A stretch of DNA of 64,000 nucleotides, from positions 43,018 through 107,017 of the forward strand of contig CANBCZ010000005.1 of assembly GCA_947367255.1 (NCBI GenBank), given 5' to 3'. Below the pieces are notes generated by a model. The model searched no databases and was not told where the DNA came from. It was given only the letters and a program-made list of their open reading frames with translations. Below, piece after piece: positions 26,528 through 34,928 of this stretch. Position 1 is the stretch's first letter. Each line of letters opens with the position of its first letter. The position numbers and the translations under genes are program-made. The stretch comes from an uncultured Alistipes sp. (GTDB taxonomy: Bacteria > Bacteroidota > Bacteroidia > Bacteroidales > Rikenellaceae).

Positions 26528-28426
26528 TTACTCTTCATCTTCGTCAGCACTGCCGATCATCAGGTGCTCCTCAATCAGATCCTCCTCAAAGCGGAGGTTG
26601 CCCATAATAAACCTCTGACGGTCGAATGTATTTGTACCCATATAGAAGGTGAGCAGGTCATTTACAGGGTCATCCTTTGTAAGGCGTACCTTGTCGAGTC
26701 GGATATGCTCACCGATAAAGCCTGCGAACTCATCCGGCGAGATCTCACCAAGACCTTTGAATCGGGTAATCTCCGCCTTGGTGCCGCACTTCTCGACAGC
26801 ATCCAATCGCTCCTGCTCCGAGTAGCAGTAGTAGGTCTGCTTCTTGTTACGCACACGGAAGAGCGGGGTCTGCATAATGAAGAGGTGACCGTTGCGGATA
26901 AGGTCAGGGAAGTACTGCAGGAAGAATGTGAGCAGCAGCATACGGATATGCATACCATCGACATCGGCATCGGTTGCAATAACCACCTTCTCGTAACGCA
27001 AATTCTCTATATCGTCGTCAATATTGAGTGCATTGTGCAGGAACTTGAACTCATCATTTGCATAGGCCTGCGCCTTCTTCTTACCGAATGTGTTGAGCGG
27101 CTTTCCTCGCAGCGAAAAGACCGCCTGAGTAAGGGCATTACGCGACTTGGTGATAGAACCCGATGCAGAGTTACCCTCGGTAATGAATATCATTGTCTGT
27201 GACGCCAACTCGCTCTTATCGCCGCGGTGAATTTTACAGTCACGAAGGTTCTTATTGTTGAGCAGCAGACGCTTATTGGCCTCACGGCTCTTCTTCTGCA
27301 CGCCGGCCATAGCCTTGCGCTCCTTCTCGCTCTCGACAATCTTACGCTGGATAACCTGCGCCACCTCAGGGTTACGGTGCAGGTAGTTATCGAGCTCTAC
27401 GGCAAGGAACTCGCCGATAAACTGACGCATAGAGATACCCTCGGCTGCATCCTTCGATCCGAGTTTCGACTTCACCTGATTCTCAAAGACCGCATTCGAC
27501 ACACGCACAGATACTGCCGCAACGATAGAGGTACGGATATCTGCCGGATCGTAATCCTTGCGATAGAAGTCCTTGAGCACCTTTACAACCATCTCGCGGA
27601 ATGCTGCCTGATGTGTTCCGCCCTGCCAAGTGTTCTGGCTATTGGCAAAGGTGTAGTATATCTCGCCATAGCCTGTCGAGTGGGTCATGGCAATCTCTAT
27701 ATTCTTGCTCGACAGATGAATTGGAGGGTAGAGCATAGTCTGATTCTCCATACTGTCGTTCACAAGGTCGAGCAGACCATTCTTCGAGCTGTAGGATACG
27801 CCGTTGAAGTTGAGTGTAAGACCCACATTGAGGTAGGCGTAGTTATGTACCATCTGCTCGATATAGTCGATATTGAACTGATAGTTCGGGAAGATCTCCG
27901 GATCGGGAACGAACGACACAAAGGTACCATTCTTCTCCTTCACACCACTCTCACGCTCGTCCGAGAGCATAATACCCTGACTGAAGGTCACCTTACGCGC
28001 CTCGCCGTCACGCACTGAGCGGACAATAAACTCTGTCGAGAGGTAGTTCACCGCCTTCACACCGACACCATTAAGACCCACGGTCTTATCAAATGCCGAG
28101 TCCTCGCCCTGATCATACTTCGCACCGGTGTTAATCTGCGACACTACACTATCGAGCGAGTTAAGCGGAATACCGCGACCATAGTCACGAACCGTAACAC
28201 GATTGTCGGCAAGGGTAATCTCGATACTCTTGCCATAGCCCATAATAAACTCGTCAATACCATTGTCAATCACCTCCTTGACAAGCACATAGAGGGCATC
28301 ATCCCTCTCCGAACCATCGCCCGGAGTGCCGACATACATACTCGTACGACGGCGAACGTGCTCACGCGGGGTGAGTTGTTGTATGGCGTCATCGCCATAG
28401 CTGTTTTTCTTCTGCACTTCTGCCAT
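26528..28426 (-). CDS. parE: DNA topoisomerase IV subunit B (ParE-like)
   Basis: 632 residues. GHKL ATPase domain (EVIDNGIDEFIMGYG with the Bergerat Asn, VRDYGRGIPL, GLNGVGVKAVN), a transducer domain, a TOPRIM domain with ITEGNSASGS and ATDADVDGMHIRML, and a C-terminal RFKGLGE/PDEF segment. It lacks the GyrB insertion and has the size of ParE. It follows plsC by 9 bases and precedes parC by 28, forming plsC-parE-parC. Confidence 0.94.
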   Translation of the reverse strand: MAEVQKKNSYGDDAIQQLTPREHVRRRTSMYVGTPGDGSERDDALYVLVKEVIDNGIDEFIMGYGKSIEITLADNRVTVRDYGRGIPLNSLDSVVSQINTGAKYDQGEDSAFDKTVGLNGVGVKAVNYLSTEFIVRSVRDGEARKVTFSQGIMLSDERESGVKEKNGTFVSFVPDPEIFPNYQFNIDYIEQMVHNYAYLNVGLTLNFNGVSYSSKNGLLDLVNDSMENQTMLYPPIHLSSKNIEIAMTHSTGYGEIYYTFANSQNTWQGGTHQAAFREMVVKVLKDFYRKDYDPADIRTSIVAAVSVRVSNAVFENQVKSKLGSKDAAEGISMRQFIGEFLAVELDNYLHRNPEVAQVIQRKIVESEKERKAMAGVQKKSREANKRLLLNNKNLRDCKIHRGDKSELASQTMIFITEGNSASGSITKSRNALTQAVFSLRGKPLNTFGKKKAQAYANDEFKFLHNALNIDDDIENLRYEKVVIATDADVDGMHIRMLLLTFFLQYFPDLIRNGHLFIMQTPLFRVRNKKQTYYCYSEQERLDAVEKCGTKAEITRFKGLGEISPDEFAGFIGEHIRLDKVRLTKDDPVNDLLTFYMGTNTFDRQRFIMGNLRFEEDLIEEHLMIGSADEDEE

Positions 28427-28435
28427 ATATATCTA

Positions 28436-29164
28436 CTATTTTCTAATCTTCTCGTACTCTTCGCACATCATCTTGTGGGTCATCTCTGCAACCTCTGACA
28501 CCTCCATAGAGGCAATCTGCTCTGTGCTAATCGGAGGAAGAACACTGATAGAGAGCACATTACGCCAATTTACCAGATAGTTCTTCTTGATAATATCGCG
28601 TGTTCCGTGCATAACTACCGGCAGAATCTCCACACCGGCATCCTTTGCAAGTGCAAAAGCACCCTGCTTGAAGCGACCAACCTCGCCACTCTTCGAGCGT
28701 GTGCCCTCAGGGAACATTGCGATAGATACACCGCGGCCAATCCACATCTTACCCTGTTCAGTTACCTTGCGCATAGCATTTCTACCATCCTTACGGTCGA
28801 TGGCAATATCGCCGTGAATAGTGAGCAGCTGACCCACATAAGGGATACGAAAGACCTCTCGCTTGCTTACCCAACGGAAGTTGAGCGGCAGGAAGTAGAG
28901 GGCAAGGATATCCGCCATAGAGTTGTGGTTGATTGCAATGACATAGCTCTTCGACTTGTCGATATTCTCCAGACCCTTAATTCTGCGTTTCCATGTAAAC
29001 GGCGGATACCAAAAAGCCATACAGATACATCGCGACAGCTCGTGAATTACACGACGAGGTTTGTCAAACGGCAGGAGCAGCACCCACGCCAATACCGACA
29101 AAATAAAGAAAAATGTCAATTCAATAACCGTATAGATGTAAAACAGCAACGATAACATAGCCAA
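28436..29164 (-). CDS. plsC: 1-acyl-sn-glycerol-3-phosphate acyltransferase
   Basis: 242 residues with an N-terminal transmembrane helix and the PlsC motifs NHNSMAD (H-x4-D), IAIDRKD and FPEGTRSKSG. It acylates lysophosphatidate to phosphatidate at the inner membrane. First gene of the plsC-parE-parC group, with a -7 box at 29200-29207 giving a leader of about 30 bases. Confidence 0.93.
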   Translation of the reverse strand: MAMLSLLFYIYTVIELTFFFILSVLAWVLLLPFDKPRRVIHELSRCICMAFWYPPFTWKRRIKGLENIDKSKSYVIAINHNSMADILALYFLPLNFRWVSKREVFRIPYVGQLLTIHGDIAIDRKDGRNAMRKVTEQGKMWIGRGVSIAMFPEGTRSKSGEVGRFKQGAFALAKDAGVEILPVVMHGTRDIIKKNYLVNWRNVLSISVLPPISTEQIASMEVSEVAEMTHKMMCEEYEKIRK

Positions 29165-29199
29165 AAAGGTTATAATTGTCCAACATAGTTATATCTGCG

Positions 29200-29207
29200 C
29201 AAAGATA
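29200..29207 (-). promoter_or_regulatory. -7 box TATCTTTG for plsC-parE-parC
   Basis: Perfect TAnnTTTG on the minus strand, in the 182-base divergent gap shared with the PqqD-like gene promoter. Confidence 0.65.
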
Positions 29208-29335
29208 GAATTTTTTGCGGTTTTTAGAAACAATTCCTAAAAAAAGTTATTAACAATCTCAACAAACTCTATCTTTATAGAAGATAGATGTCAAAAATTA
29301 GAGGGAAATTCTTTTATTTTCCCACACCTTTCACT

Positions 29336-29343
29336 ATCTTTGC
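29336..29343 (+). promoter_or_regulatory. -7 box TATCTTTG giving a leaderless PqqD-like operon
   Basis: Perfect TAnnTTTG on the plus strand, ending 3 bases before the ATG at 29347, so transcription should start at or within a base or two of the start codon. Confidence 0.7.
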
Positions 29344-29346
29344 GGC

Positions 29347-29613
29347 ATGAAATTCAAAGAGGGATACAAAGTTAGAGAGATTGCCGGCGAGCACGTTATC
29401 ATCAAGCAGGGTCGCTTTGGCGCAGATATGACTCGAGTAATTGCACTCAATGCCACCTCGCTGTTGCTTTGGGAGCAGCTGCAGGGCAAGCAGTTCGAAC
29501 TTGCCGATATTATCACAATTCTGACCGAGAATTTTGAGGTAGATACCGACACTGCCACTCGCGATGCGCAGGCGTGGGTAGATAAACTTCATCAGTGCGA
29601 CTTGGTCGAGTAA
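29347..29613 (+). CDS. PqqD-like peptide-binding domain protein
   Basis: 88 residues matching the PqqD/RiPP recognition element fold: YKVREIAGEHVIIKQG, then IALNATSLLLWEQLQGKQF (the NATA-LLWxxL signature) and a C-terminal winged helix. In RiPP systems this domain binds a leader peptide for a radical SAM enzyme, but no such enzyme or precursor lies nearby. It is the first gene of a plus-strand operon with HYC_CC_PP, a TonB receptor and an HMA protein. The link to metal handling is only contextual. Confidence 0.82.
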   Translation: MKFKEGYKVREIAGEHVIIKQGRFGADMTRVIALNATSLLLWEQLQGKQFELADIITILTENFEVDTDTATRDAQAWVDKLHQCDLVE

Positions 29614-29626
29614 AATCAGTTCTATT

Positions 29627-30037
29627 TTGAAGATAAAGAGGGTCATATCATCGTTAATTCTTGCCATTTATCTGATGGCAAGTTGTGGTGGTATGCTCTC
29701 CGTTATTCTCTGCCATTGCTCTCGCAGTCAGCACGTTGCAACACATCACAGTTGCTGCCACTGCTGTCATCACAGCGCAGGCGAAGGCATAAAACTTCCT
29801 GCCGATTGCTGCAACCACGATCACTCTACGGAGATCGATCTCTACAACCACGAAAAGTCACTTTTCAAGTGTGCAACACCGGTTGTCTGCGCACTTATTC
29901 CGGCATTGCAGGAGGCGACAGATTTTTCGGCTGTTTTAACCTCAAATAAGGTACATCTTGACCGCCGAAAAAGCCCGCTGCCATCATCTGAATTTGTCGC
30001 CACAAAGGGGCTGAGAGCACCTCCGGTTATTGCATAA
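29627..30037 (+). CDS. HYC_CC_PP family His/Cys-rich exported protein
   Basis: 136 residues starting at a TTG (29627). The signal peptide is hydrophobic to about residue 28. Cys/His clusters follow (CHCSRSQ, HHSCCHCCHH, DCCNHDH) and the C-terminus is RAPPVIA. This combination (HxC, CC, PP near the end) is the pattern of the HYC_CC_PP family, often next to TonB receptors in Bacteroidota. It is likely a periplasmic metal-binding protein. The TTG start is uncertain. The gene begins 13 bases after the PqqD-like stop. Confidence 0.72.
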   Translation: MKIKRVISSLILAIYLMASCGGMLSVILCHCSRSQHVATHHSCCHCCHHSAGEGIKLPADCCNHDHSTEIDLYNHEKSLFKCATPVVCALIPALQEATDFSAVLTSNKVHLDRRKSPLPSSEFVATKGLRAPPVIA

Positions 30038-30090
30038 ATTATTTGCGGAAGCTGTTCCGCCAAACTATTTATGTTCAATAACTTACGACT

Positions 30091-32409
30091 ATGAAAAAAT
30101 CAATTTCCATACTTTTTGCAGCCCTCTGTACATTGGGCGCATCTGCTCAAGATATTACCGGTCGCGTACTCGATGCCGCAGGCAATCCGTTACCCGGAGC
30201 ATCTGTCTATTGGGCAGATACAAATGTCGGCGAGGCTGCCGATATGAACGGTAATTTCCGCATCCACCGAGTAAAGGGTTATGACAAGCTCGTAGGCTCT
30301 TTCTTGGGCTACACAAACGACACTATTACAACCAACAAGACCACCACAGAGGCTATCTTCAACCTTATCGAGGGAGTTGCCGTAGAGAGTGTTGTTGTGG
30401 AGGGTAATCTGCGCGGAAACTACATCAGCCACGAGGGTATTCTGAAGAACGAAAATATCTCATTTGCAGGACTTTGCAAGATGGCGTGCTGCAACCTTGC
30501 AGAGAGTTTCGAGAACTCCGCTTCGGTGACTGTCGGCTACTCCGACGCCATCTCCGGAGCGCGTCAGATCAAGATGCTCGGTCTTGCCGGTACATATACC
30601 CAGATTCTTGACGAGAACCGCGCCATAATGCGTGGACTTTCAGCACCTTACGGACTCGGCTACACCCCGGGAATGTGGCTCAACTCTATTCAGGTATCAA
30701 AGGGTATCTCCTCTGTCACAGCAGGTCACGAGGCAGTTACCGGACAGATTAACCTCGAGCACCGCAAACCAACCGATGAGGAGCGCTTCTTCCTCAACCT
30801 CTACCTCGACAATGAGCTCAAGCCGGAGGTAAACCTCTCAACTGCTCTGCCCGTAACAAAGGACAAGAGGCTTTCGACAGTCATCCTTGCCCACGCCTCG
30901 GCAGATACACACAACTTCGACCACAATGGCGACGGCTACCGCGACCTGCCTATGGCTCGTCAGTTCAACATCGCCAACCGTTGGCTCTATCAGGGCGAAA
31001 ACGGTATTCAGGTGCGTTGGGGTGCCAAGTATGTCAATGACCATCGTGTAGGCGGTCAGATAGGTTTCAAGGAGTCGATGAAGGAGGATAAAGATGGCAA
31101 GGCGTGGTACGATTGGTGGCGCGAAGAGAACCTCTACGGTTCGGTAGTGGCAAATCAGGAGGCAAATGCCTACTTCAAGATGGGTAAGCCTGTCGGTGCT
31201 GCCGTATTTGACAAGGAAGAGAGCAGCGAGATGCGCTCGAATGTGGCGATGATTGTCGATTACGACTACTTCACCGAGGATGCCATTTTCGGTGCCGACA
31301 AGGGCTATCTGGGTGGTCAGCACATGGCAAACCTCAACCTGATGTACACCCACTACTTTACATACAACTCTTCGCTTGCTACGGGTATCACAGCATCTTC
31401 CCGTTGGGTTAAGGAGACGCTTACAGACCGTCTGTGGAGCGATAGCAATGCCCTGCGCAACTTCGACCGCAACGAGTCAGAGATTGGCGCATACGCCGAG
31501 TACACCTATAATATAAAGGAGAAGTTCTCGGTTGTGGCAGGTCTTCGTTACGACTATAACGCCTACTTCCGCAAGCACCTTGTCACTCCGCGCGGACATA
31601 TCAAGTGGAATATCACCCCTACTACAGTCATTCGTGGCTCGGCAGGTCTTGGATATCGTCCGACCGATATTATTACCGACAATATCGGCATTATGGCGAC
31701 AGGTCGCCGCATAGTCTTCGGCACTCCGTTTGGCAGAGATTTCGACCGTATGGAGAGTGCCCTTACTGCCGGAGGTTCGCTGGCGCAGACCATATCTACC
31801 GTAAACTACCGAGATATGACTATCAGCTTCGACTACTTCCGCACAGAGCTCTTCCATAGCGTTATTGTAGATCAGGAGCGCGATGCAGAGAATATCTACA
31901 TCTACACCACCGACGGCAAGTCGTACACCAACACCTATCAGGCTGATTTGAGCTGGACACCGGCAGAGCGATTGGATATCTTCGCCACCTTCCGCTATAC
32001 CGACAGCAAGTATACAATTACCCGCGCCGATGGTACTGAGCAGCTTGTCGAGCGACCACTTGTAAGCCGCTTTAAGACCCTGCTCAATGTCCAGTATGCA
32101 ACCCGTATGCGCAAGTGGATCTTCGATGTCACTGCGCAGCTCAACGGCAAGAGCCGCATCCCGACACAGACAGGCAATATCGAGGATAGCACCTTCTCCC
32201 CTATCTACCCTATGTTCTTTGCGCAGGTGACACGCAAGATCAAGATGTGGGATATCTACCTCGGCTGCGAGAATATCGCCGGTTTCCGTCAGGAGAACCC
32301 TATCTTGGGCGCAGAGAACCCATACTCGCCGGCATTTAACTCGTCGTGCGTCTGGGGACCGCTGATGGGTAGAAGAATCTATATCGGCGTACGATTTAAC
32401 CTCTATTAA
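30091..32409 (+). CDS. TonB-dependent receptor, probably for a metal or metal chelate
   Basis: 772 residues: signal peptide (ends GASAQ), a CarboxypepD-regulatory-like beta domain at about 20-90 (ITGRVLDAAGNPLPGASVYW), a plug at about 120-240 with QIKMLGLAGTYTQILDENRA and GHEAVTGQINLEHR, and a 22-strand beta barrel ending in an aromatic-terminated strand (YIGVRFNLY). It takes up large or scarce ligands across the outer membrane using TonB-ExbBD. Its neighbours (His/Cys-rich protein upstream, HMA-domain His-rich protein 29 bases downstream) suggest a transition-metal substrate, possibly copper or zinc (inference). Confidence 0.9.
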   Translation: MKKSISILFAALCTLGASAQDITGRVLDAAGNPLPGASVYWADTNVGEAADMNGNFRIHRVKGYDKLVGSFLGYTNDTITTNKTTTEAIFNLIEGVAVESVVVEGNLRGNYISHEGILKNENISFAGLCKMACCNLAESFENSASVTVGYSDAISGARQIKMLGLAGTYTQILDENRAIMRGLSAPYGLGYTPGMWLNSIQVSKGISSVTAGHEAVTGQINLEHRKPTDEERFFLNLYLDNELKPEVNLSTALPVTKDKRLSTVILAHASADTHNFDHNGDGYRDLPMARQFNIANRWLYQGENGIQVRWGAKYVNDHRVGGQIGFKESMKEDKDGKAWYDWWREENLYGSVVANQEANAYFKMGKPVGAAVFDKEESSEMRSNVAMIVDYDYFTEDAIFGADKGYLGGQHMANLNLMYTHYFTYNSSLATGITASSRWVKETLTDRLWSDSNALRNFDRNESEIGAYAEYTYNIKEKFSVVAGLRYDYNAYFRKHLVTPRGHIKWNITPTTVIRGSAGLGYRPTDIITDNIGIMATGRRIVFGTPFGRDFDRMESALTAGGSLAQTISTVNYRDMTISFDYFRTELFHSVIVDQERDAENIYIYTTDGKSYTNTYQADLSWTPAERLDIFATFRYTDSKYTITRADGTEQLVERPLVSRFKTLLNVQYATRMRKWIFDVTAQLNGKSRIPTQTGNIEDSTFSPIYPMFFAQVTRKIKMWDIYLGCENIAGFRQENPILGAENPYSPAFNSSCVWGPLMGRRIYIGVRFNLY

Positions 32410-32438
32410 CCGTTATTAACTAAACCAACTATATCAAG

Positions 32439-32828
32439 ATGAAAAAGATTATTATCCTTGCAGTGGCTCTGTTTGCAGTAGCAGGCACTGCAGTAGCACA
32501 GAAGGCTGCAAAGCAGATTGTAACAACCGTATTTATCACCGACATCGACTGCGAGGGCTGCTCAAAGAAGATCTACGACAACTTCTACGGTAAGGGCGTG
32601 AAGAGCATCAAGTGCGATGTTGCAACAAAGAGCGTAGCGGTAACCTACGATGCAACAAAGAACACTCCGGAGGGACTTCTCCCTGCATTCAAGGACTTGA
32701 AGGTTAAGGTCTTCAAGCACATGACCGAGGAGCAGTTCGCAAAGCATAAGGAGCACGCCCACAACCACACCTGCACCGACTGCAACGACCACAATCATAA
32801 CCACGCTGGTCACAACCACAAGCACTAA
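32439..32828 (+). CDS. Exported heavy-metal-associated (HMA) protein with His-rich tail
   Basis: 129 residues. Signal peptide (ends AVAQ), then an HMA ferredoxin-like domain with the metal-binding CxxC as C38-E-G-C41 (ITDIDCEGCSKKI). The last 25 residues are rich in His, Asp, Asn and Cys. It is predicted periplasmic, unlike the cytosolic CopZ chaperones, and may buffer the metal brought in by the receptor gene upstream. Last gene of the operon, with an intrinsic terminator at 32846-32880. Confidence 0.85.
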   Translation: MKKIIILAVALFAVAGTAVAQKAAKQIVTTVFITDIDCEGCSKKIYDNFYGKGVKSIKCDVATKSVAVTYDATKNTPEGLLPAFKDLKVKVFKHMTEEQFAKHKEHAHNHTCTDCNDHNHNHAGHNHKH

Positions 32829-32845
32829 TCTGCTCTCAATACAAA

Positions 32846-32880
32846 ATACCCCAACAGCAATGCCGTTGGGGTATTTTTTT
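32846..32880 (+). terminator. Intrinsic terminator of the metal operon
   Basis: ATACCCCAAC pairs with GTTGGGGTAT around a 9-base loop, followed by seven T residues on the plus strand. The stretch 32881-32989 shows no further gene or clear structure. Confidence 0.85.
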
Positions 32881-32989
32881 GCTATCAGAGTGAGCCAGAT
32901 ACGACAAAAATGAGATAAGTTACCGTAAATCTGATTTTAGGTGTAGATTTACTATAAAACAACGAAGGGTAGTTAGTGCCACCAGACAA

Positions 32990-33112
32990 TTTCTTGTCAA
33001 AAGAGGTAAGATGCGGTGCCAAATGATAACTCCCCGGATGGGTCATACTAAAGCGTATTACCCATTCGGGGAGTTGAGTTTGGTGCCGCAGGTTGCGGCT
33101 TTTCACAAGAAA
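32990..33112. repeat. Structured 3'-end element E6
   Basis: 123 bases. Arms TTTCTTGTCA and TCACAAGAAA: both sides differ from the TTTGTTGT/ACAACAAA type in a complementary way. TGCGGTGCCAAA pairs with TTTGGTGCCGCA (12 pairs with two G-T). Hairpin AACTCCCCGGATGGG (33028-33042) pairs with CCCATTCGGGGAGTT (33061-33075), with tip ATAC-TAAAGC-GTAT. The last base abuts the stop codon of the GGGtGRT gene. Confidence 0.85.
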
Positions 33113-34111
33113 TTACTTCATTGCCTGCTGGATAGCTACTGCTACTGCTACAGTCGCACCTACCATTGGGTTATTACCCATACCGAGGAAGCCCATCATC
33201 TCAACGTGAGCTGGTACTGATGAAGAACCTGCGAACTGTGCGTCAGAGTGCATACGACCAAGGGTATCAGTCATACCGTAAGATGCAGGACCTGCGCCCA
33301 TGTTATCTGGGTGAAGGGTACGACCGGTACCACCACCAGATGCTACAGAGAAGTACTTCTTACCTGCGAGTACGCGCTCCTTCTTGTAAGTACCTGCTAC
33401 AGGGTGCTGGAAACGGGTTGGGTTTGTAGAATTACCGGTGATAGATACATCTACATCCTCCTTCCACATAACTGCTACGCCCTCACGAACGTCGTCTACA
33501 CCGTAGCAACGAACCTTTGAACGGAGACCGTCAGAGTAAGCGATAGTCTCTACCTCGTGAACCTCACCTGTGTAGTAGTCGAACTGAGTCTGAACATAGG
33601 TAAAGCCGTTGATACGAGAGATGATCTTAGCAGCGTCCTTACCCAGACCGTTAAGGATAACGCGGAGTGGGTTCTGACGAACCTTGTTAGCCATCTCTGC
33701 GATCTTGATAGCACCCTCAGCTGCAGCGAAAGACTCGTGACCTGCGAGGAATGCGAAGCACTGAGTCTCCTCACGGAGAAGACGAGCTGCGAGGTTACCG
33801 TGACCAAGACCTACCAGACGATCGTCTGCTACTGAACCTGGGATACAGAATGCCTGAAGACCCTCACCGATTGCCTCAGCAGCGTCAGCAGCGTTTGTGC
33901 AGCCCTTCTTAATTGCGATAGCAGCACCTACTACGTAAGCCCACTTTGCGTTCTCGAAGCAGATTGGCTGAGTCTCCTCACACATTGTGTAAGGATCGAT
34001 ACCCTTAGCGTCGCAGATAGCCTTTGCATCCTCGATGCCGTTGATACCATATTGTGCAAGCACAGCGTTAATCTTATCTATTCTGCGCTCATAGCTCTCA
34101 AATAATGCCAT
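33113..34111 (-). CDS. GGGtGRT protein
   Basis: 332 residues. The name-giving motif GGGTGRT is at 259-265 (SVASGGGTGRTLHPDN), with GHGNLAARLLREETQCFAFL and GMGNNPMVGATVAVAVA near the C-terminus. The family occurs in Bacteroidota and some anaerobes and is characteristically next to a NifU-like Fe-S scaffold, as here (34 bases upstream). No biochemical role is known to me. It is Gly/Ala-rich without a signal peptide, so cytosolic. The stop abuts element E6. Confidence 0.88.
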   Translation of the reverse strand: MALFESYERRIDKINAVLAQYGINGIEDAKAICDAKGIDPYTMCEETQPICFENAKWAYVVGAAIAIKKGCTNAADAAEAIGEGLQAFCIPGSVADDRLVGLGHGNLAARLLREETQCFAFLAGHESFAAAEGAIKIAEMANKVRQNPLRVILNGLGKDAAKIISRINGFTYVQTQFDYYTGEVHEVETIAYSDGLRSKVRCYGVDDVREGVAVMWKEDVDVSITGNSTNPTRFQHPVAGTYKKERVLAGKKYFSVASGGGTGRTLHPDNMGAGPASYGMTDTLGRMHSDAQFAGSSSVPAHVEMMGFLGMGNNPMVGATVAVAVAIQQAMK

Positions 34112-34145
34112 AGTTCTATAAAATTTAAGGGTTTAACAATATGGT

Positions 34146-34838
34146 TTACTCGTGACGTGGATCGATATACTTAACAGCATCCTTGAAGCGGCCATAAGAG
34201 CCCTTTGCCTTCTCGAGTGCCTCTACAGGCTCGATACCCTTCTTTACGAAGTCCATAAACTTACCGAGGTGAACGAACTCGTAACCGATAATCTCGTCGT
34301 TTGCGTCAAGACCCATACGAGTACAGTAACCCTCTGCCATCTCGAGGTAACGAGCACCCTTTGCAAGAGTACCGAACATTGTACCTACCTGTGAACGAAG
34401 ACCCTTACCAAGGTCCTCAAGAGATGCACCGATTACAAGACCGCCCTCAGAGAAAGCTGACTGGGTACGACCGTAAACGATCTGCTTGAAGAGCTCACGC
34501 ATTGCAGTGTTGATAGCATCGCAAACAAGGTCAGTATTAAGCGCCTCGAGGATAGTCTTACCAGGAAGAATCTCTGAAGCCATAGCTGCAGAGTGAGTCA
34601 TACCAGAGCAACCGATAGTCTCAACCAAAGCCTCCTGAATGATACCGTCCTTAACATTGAGGGTCAGCTTACAAGCACCCTGCTGTGGTGCACACCAACC
34701 AATACCGTGAGTAAGACCGGAAATGTCCTTAATCTCCTTGGCGCGAACCCACTTGCCCTCCTCAGGAATTGGAGCAGACTCGTGATTAGCACCCTTCTTT
34801 ACGCAGCACATCTGCTGCACTTCGTGTGAATAAATCAT
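34146..34838 (-). CDS. NifU-like iron-sulfur cluster assembly scaffold protein
   Basis: 230 residues with the NifU N-terminal fold: Cys at CAPQQGACKL, IGCSGMTHSAAMASEILPG with the conserved cysteine, and a C-terminal helical extension (about 150-230) not found in IscU. The conserved Cys residues suggest it can hold a cluster. It forms a two-gene unit with the GGGtGRT gene. The -7 box at 34884-34891 gives a leader of about 40 bases. Confidence 0.85.
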   Translation of the reverse strand: MIYSHEVQQMCCVKKGANHESAPIPEEGKWVRAKEIKDISGLTHGIGWCAPQQGACKLTLNVKDGIIQEALVETIGCSGMTHSAAMASEILPGKTILEALNTDLVCDAINTAMRELFKQIVYGRTQSAFSEGGLVIGASLEDLGKGLRSQVGTMFGTLAKGARYLEMAEGYCTRMGLDANDEIIGYEFVHLGKFMDFVKKGIEPVEALEKAKGSYGRFKDAVKYIDPRHE

Positions 34839-34883
34839 AGAGTTTTATTTTTAATTAAAATAAAGTTTGTACACAATCAAGGA

Positions 34884-34891
34884 CAAAGATA
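34884..34891 (-). promoter_or_regulatory. -7 box TATCTTTG for the NifU-like/GGGtGRT operon
   Basis: Perfect TAnnTTTG on the minus strand, 46 bases from the ATG. Confidence 0.65.
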
Positions 34892-34928
34892 GTAATTTTT
34901 AGGTAATCTTACATCTTTGTCGCCAAAA

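Noticed and set aside
29627..29667. Minus-strand frame of 117 residues over 29314-29667
   Set aside because: It lies opposite the PqqD-like and HYC_CC_PP genes and spans their promoter; no domain is seen.
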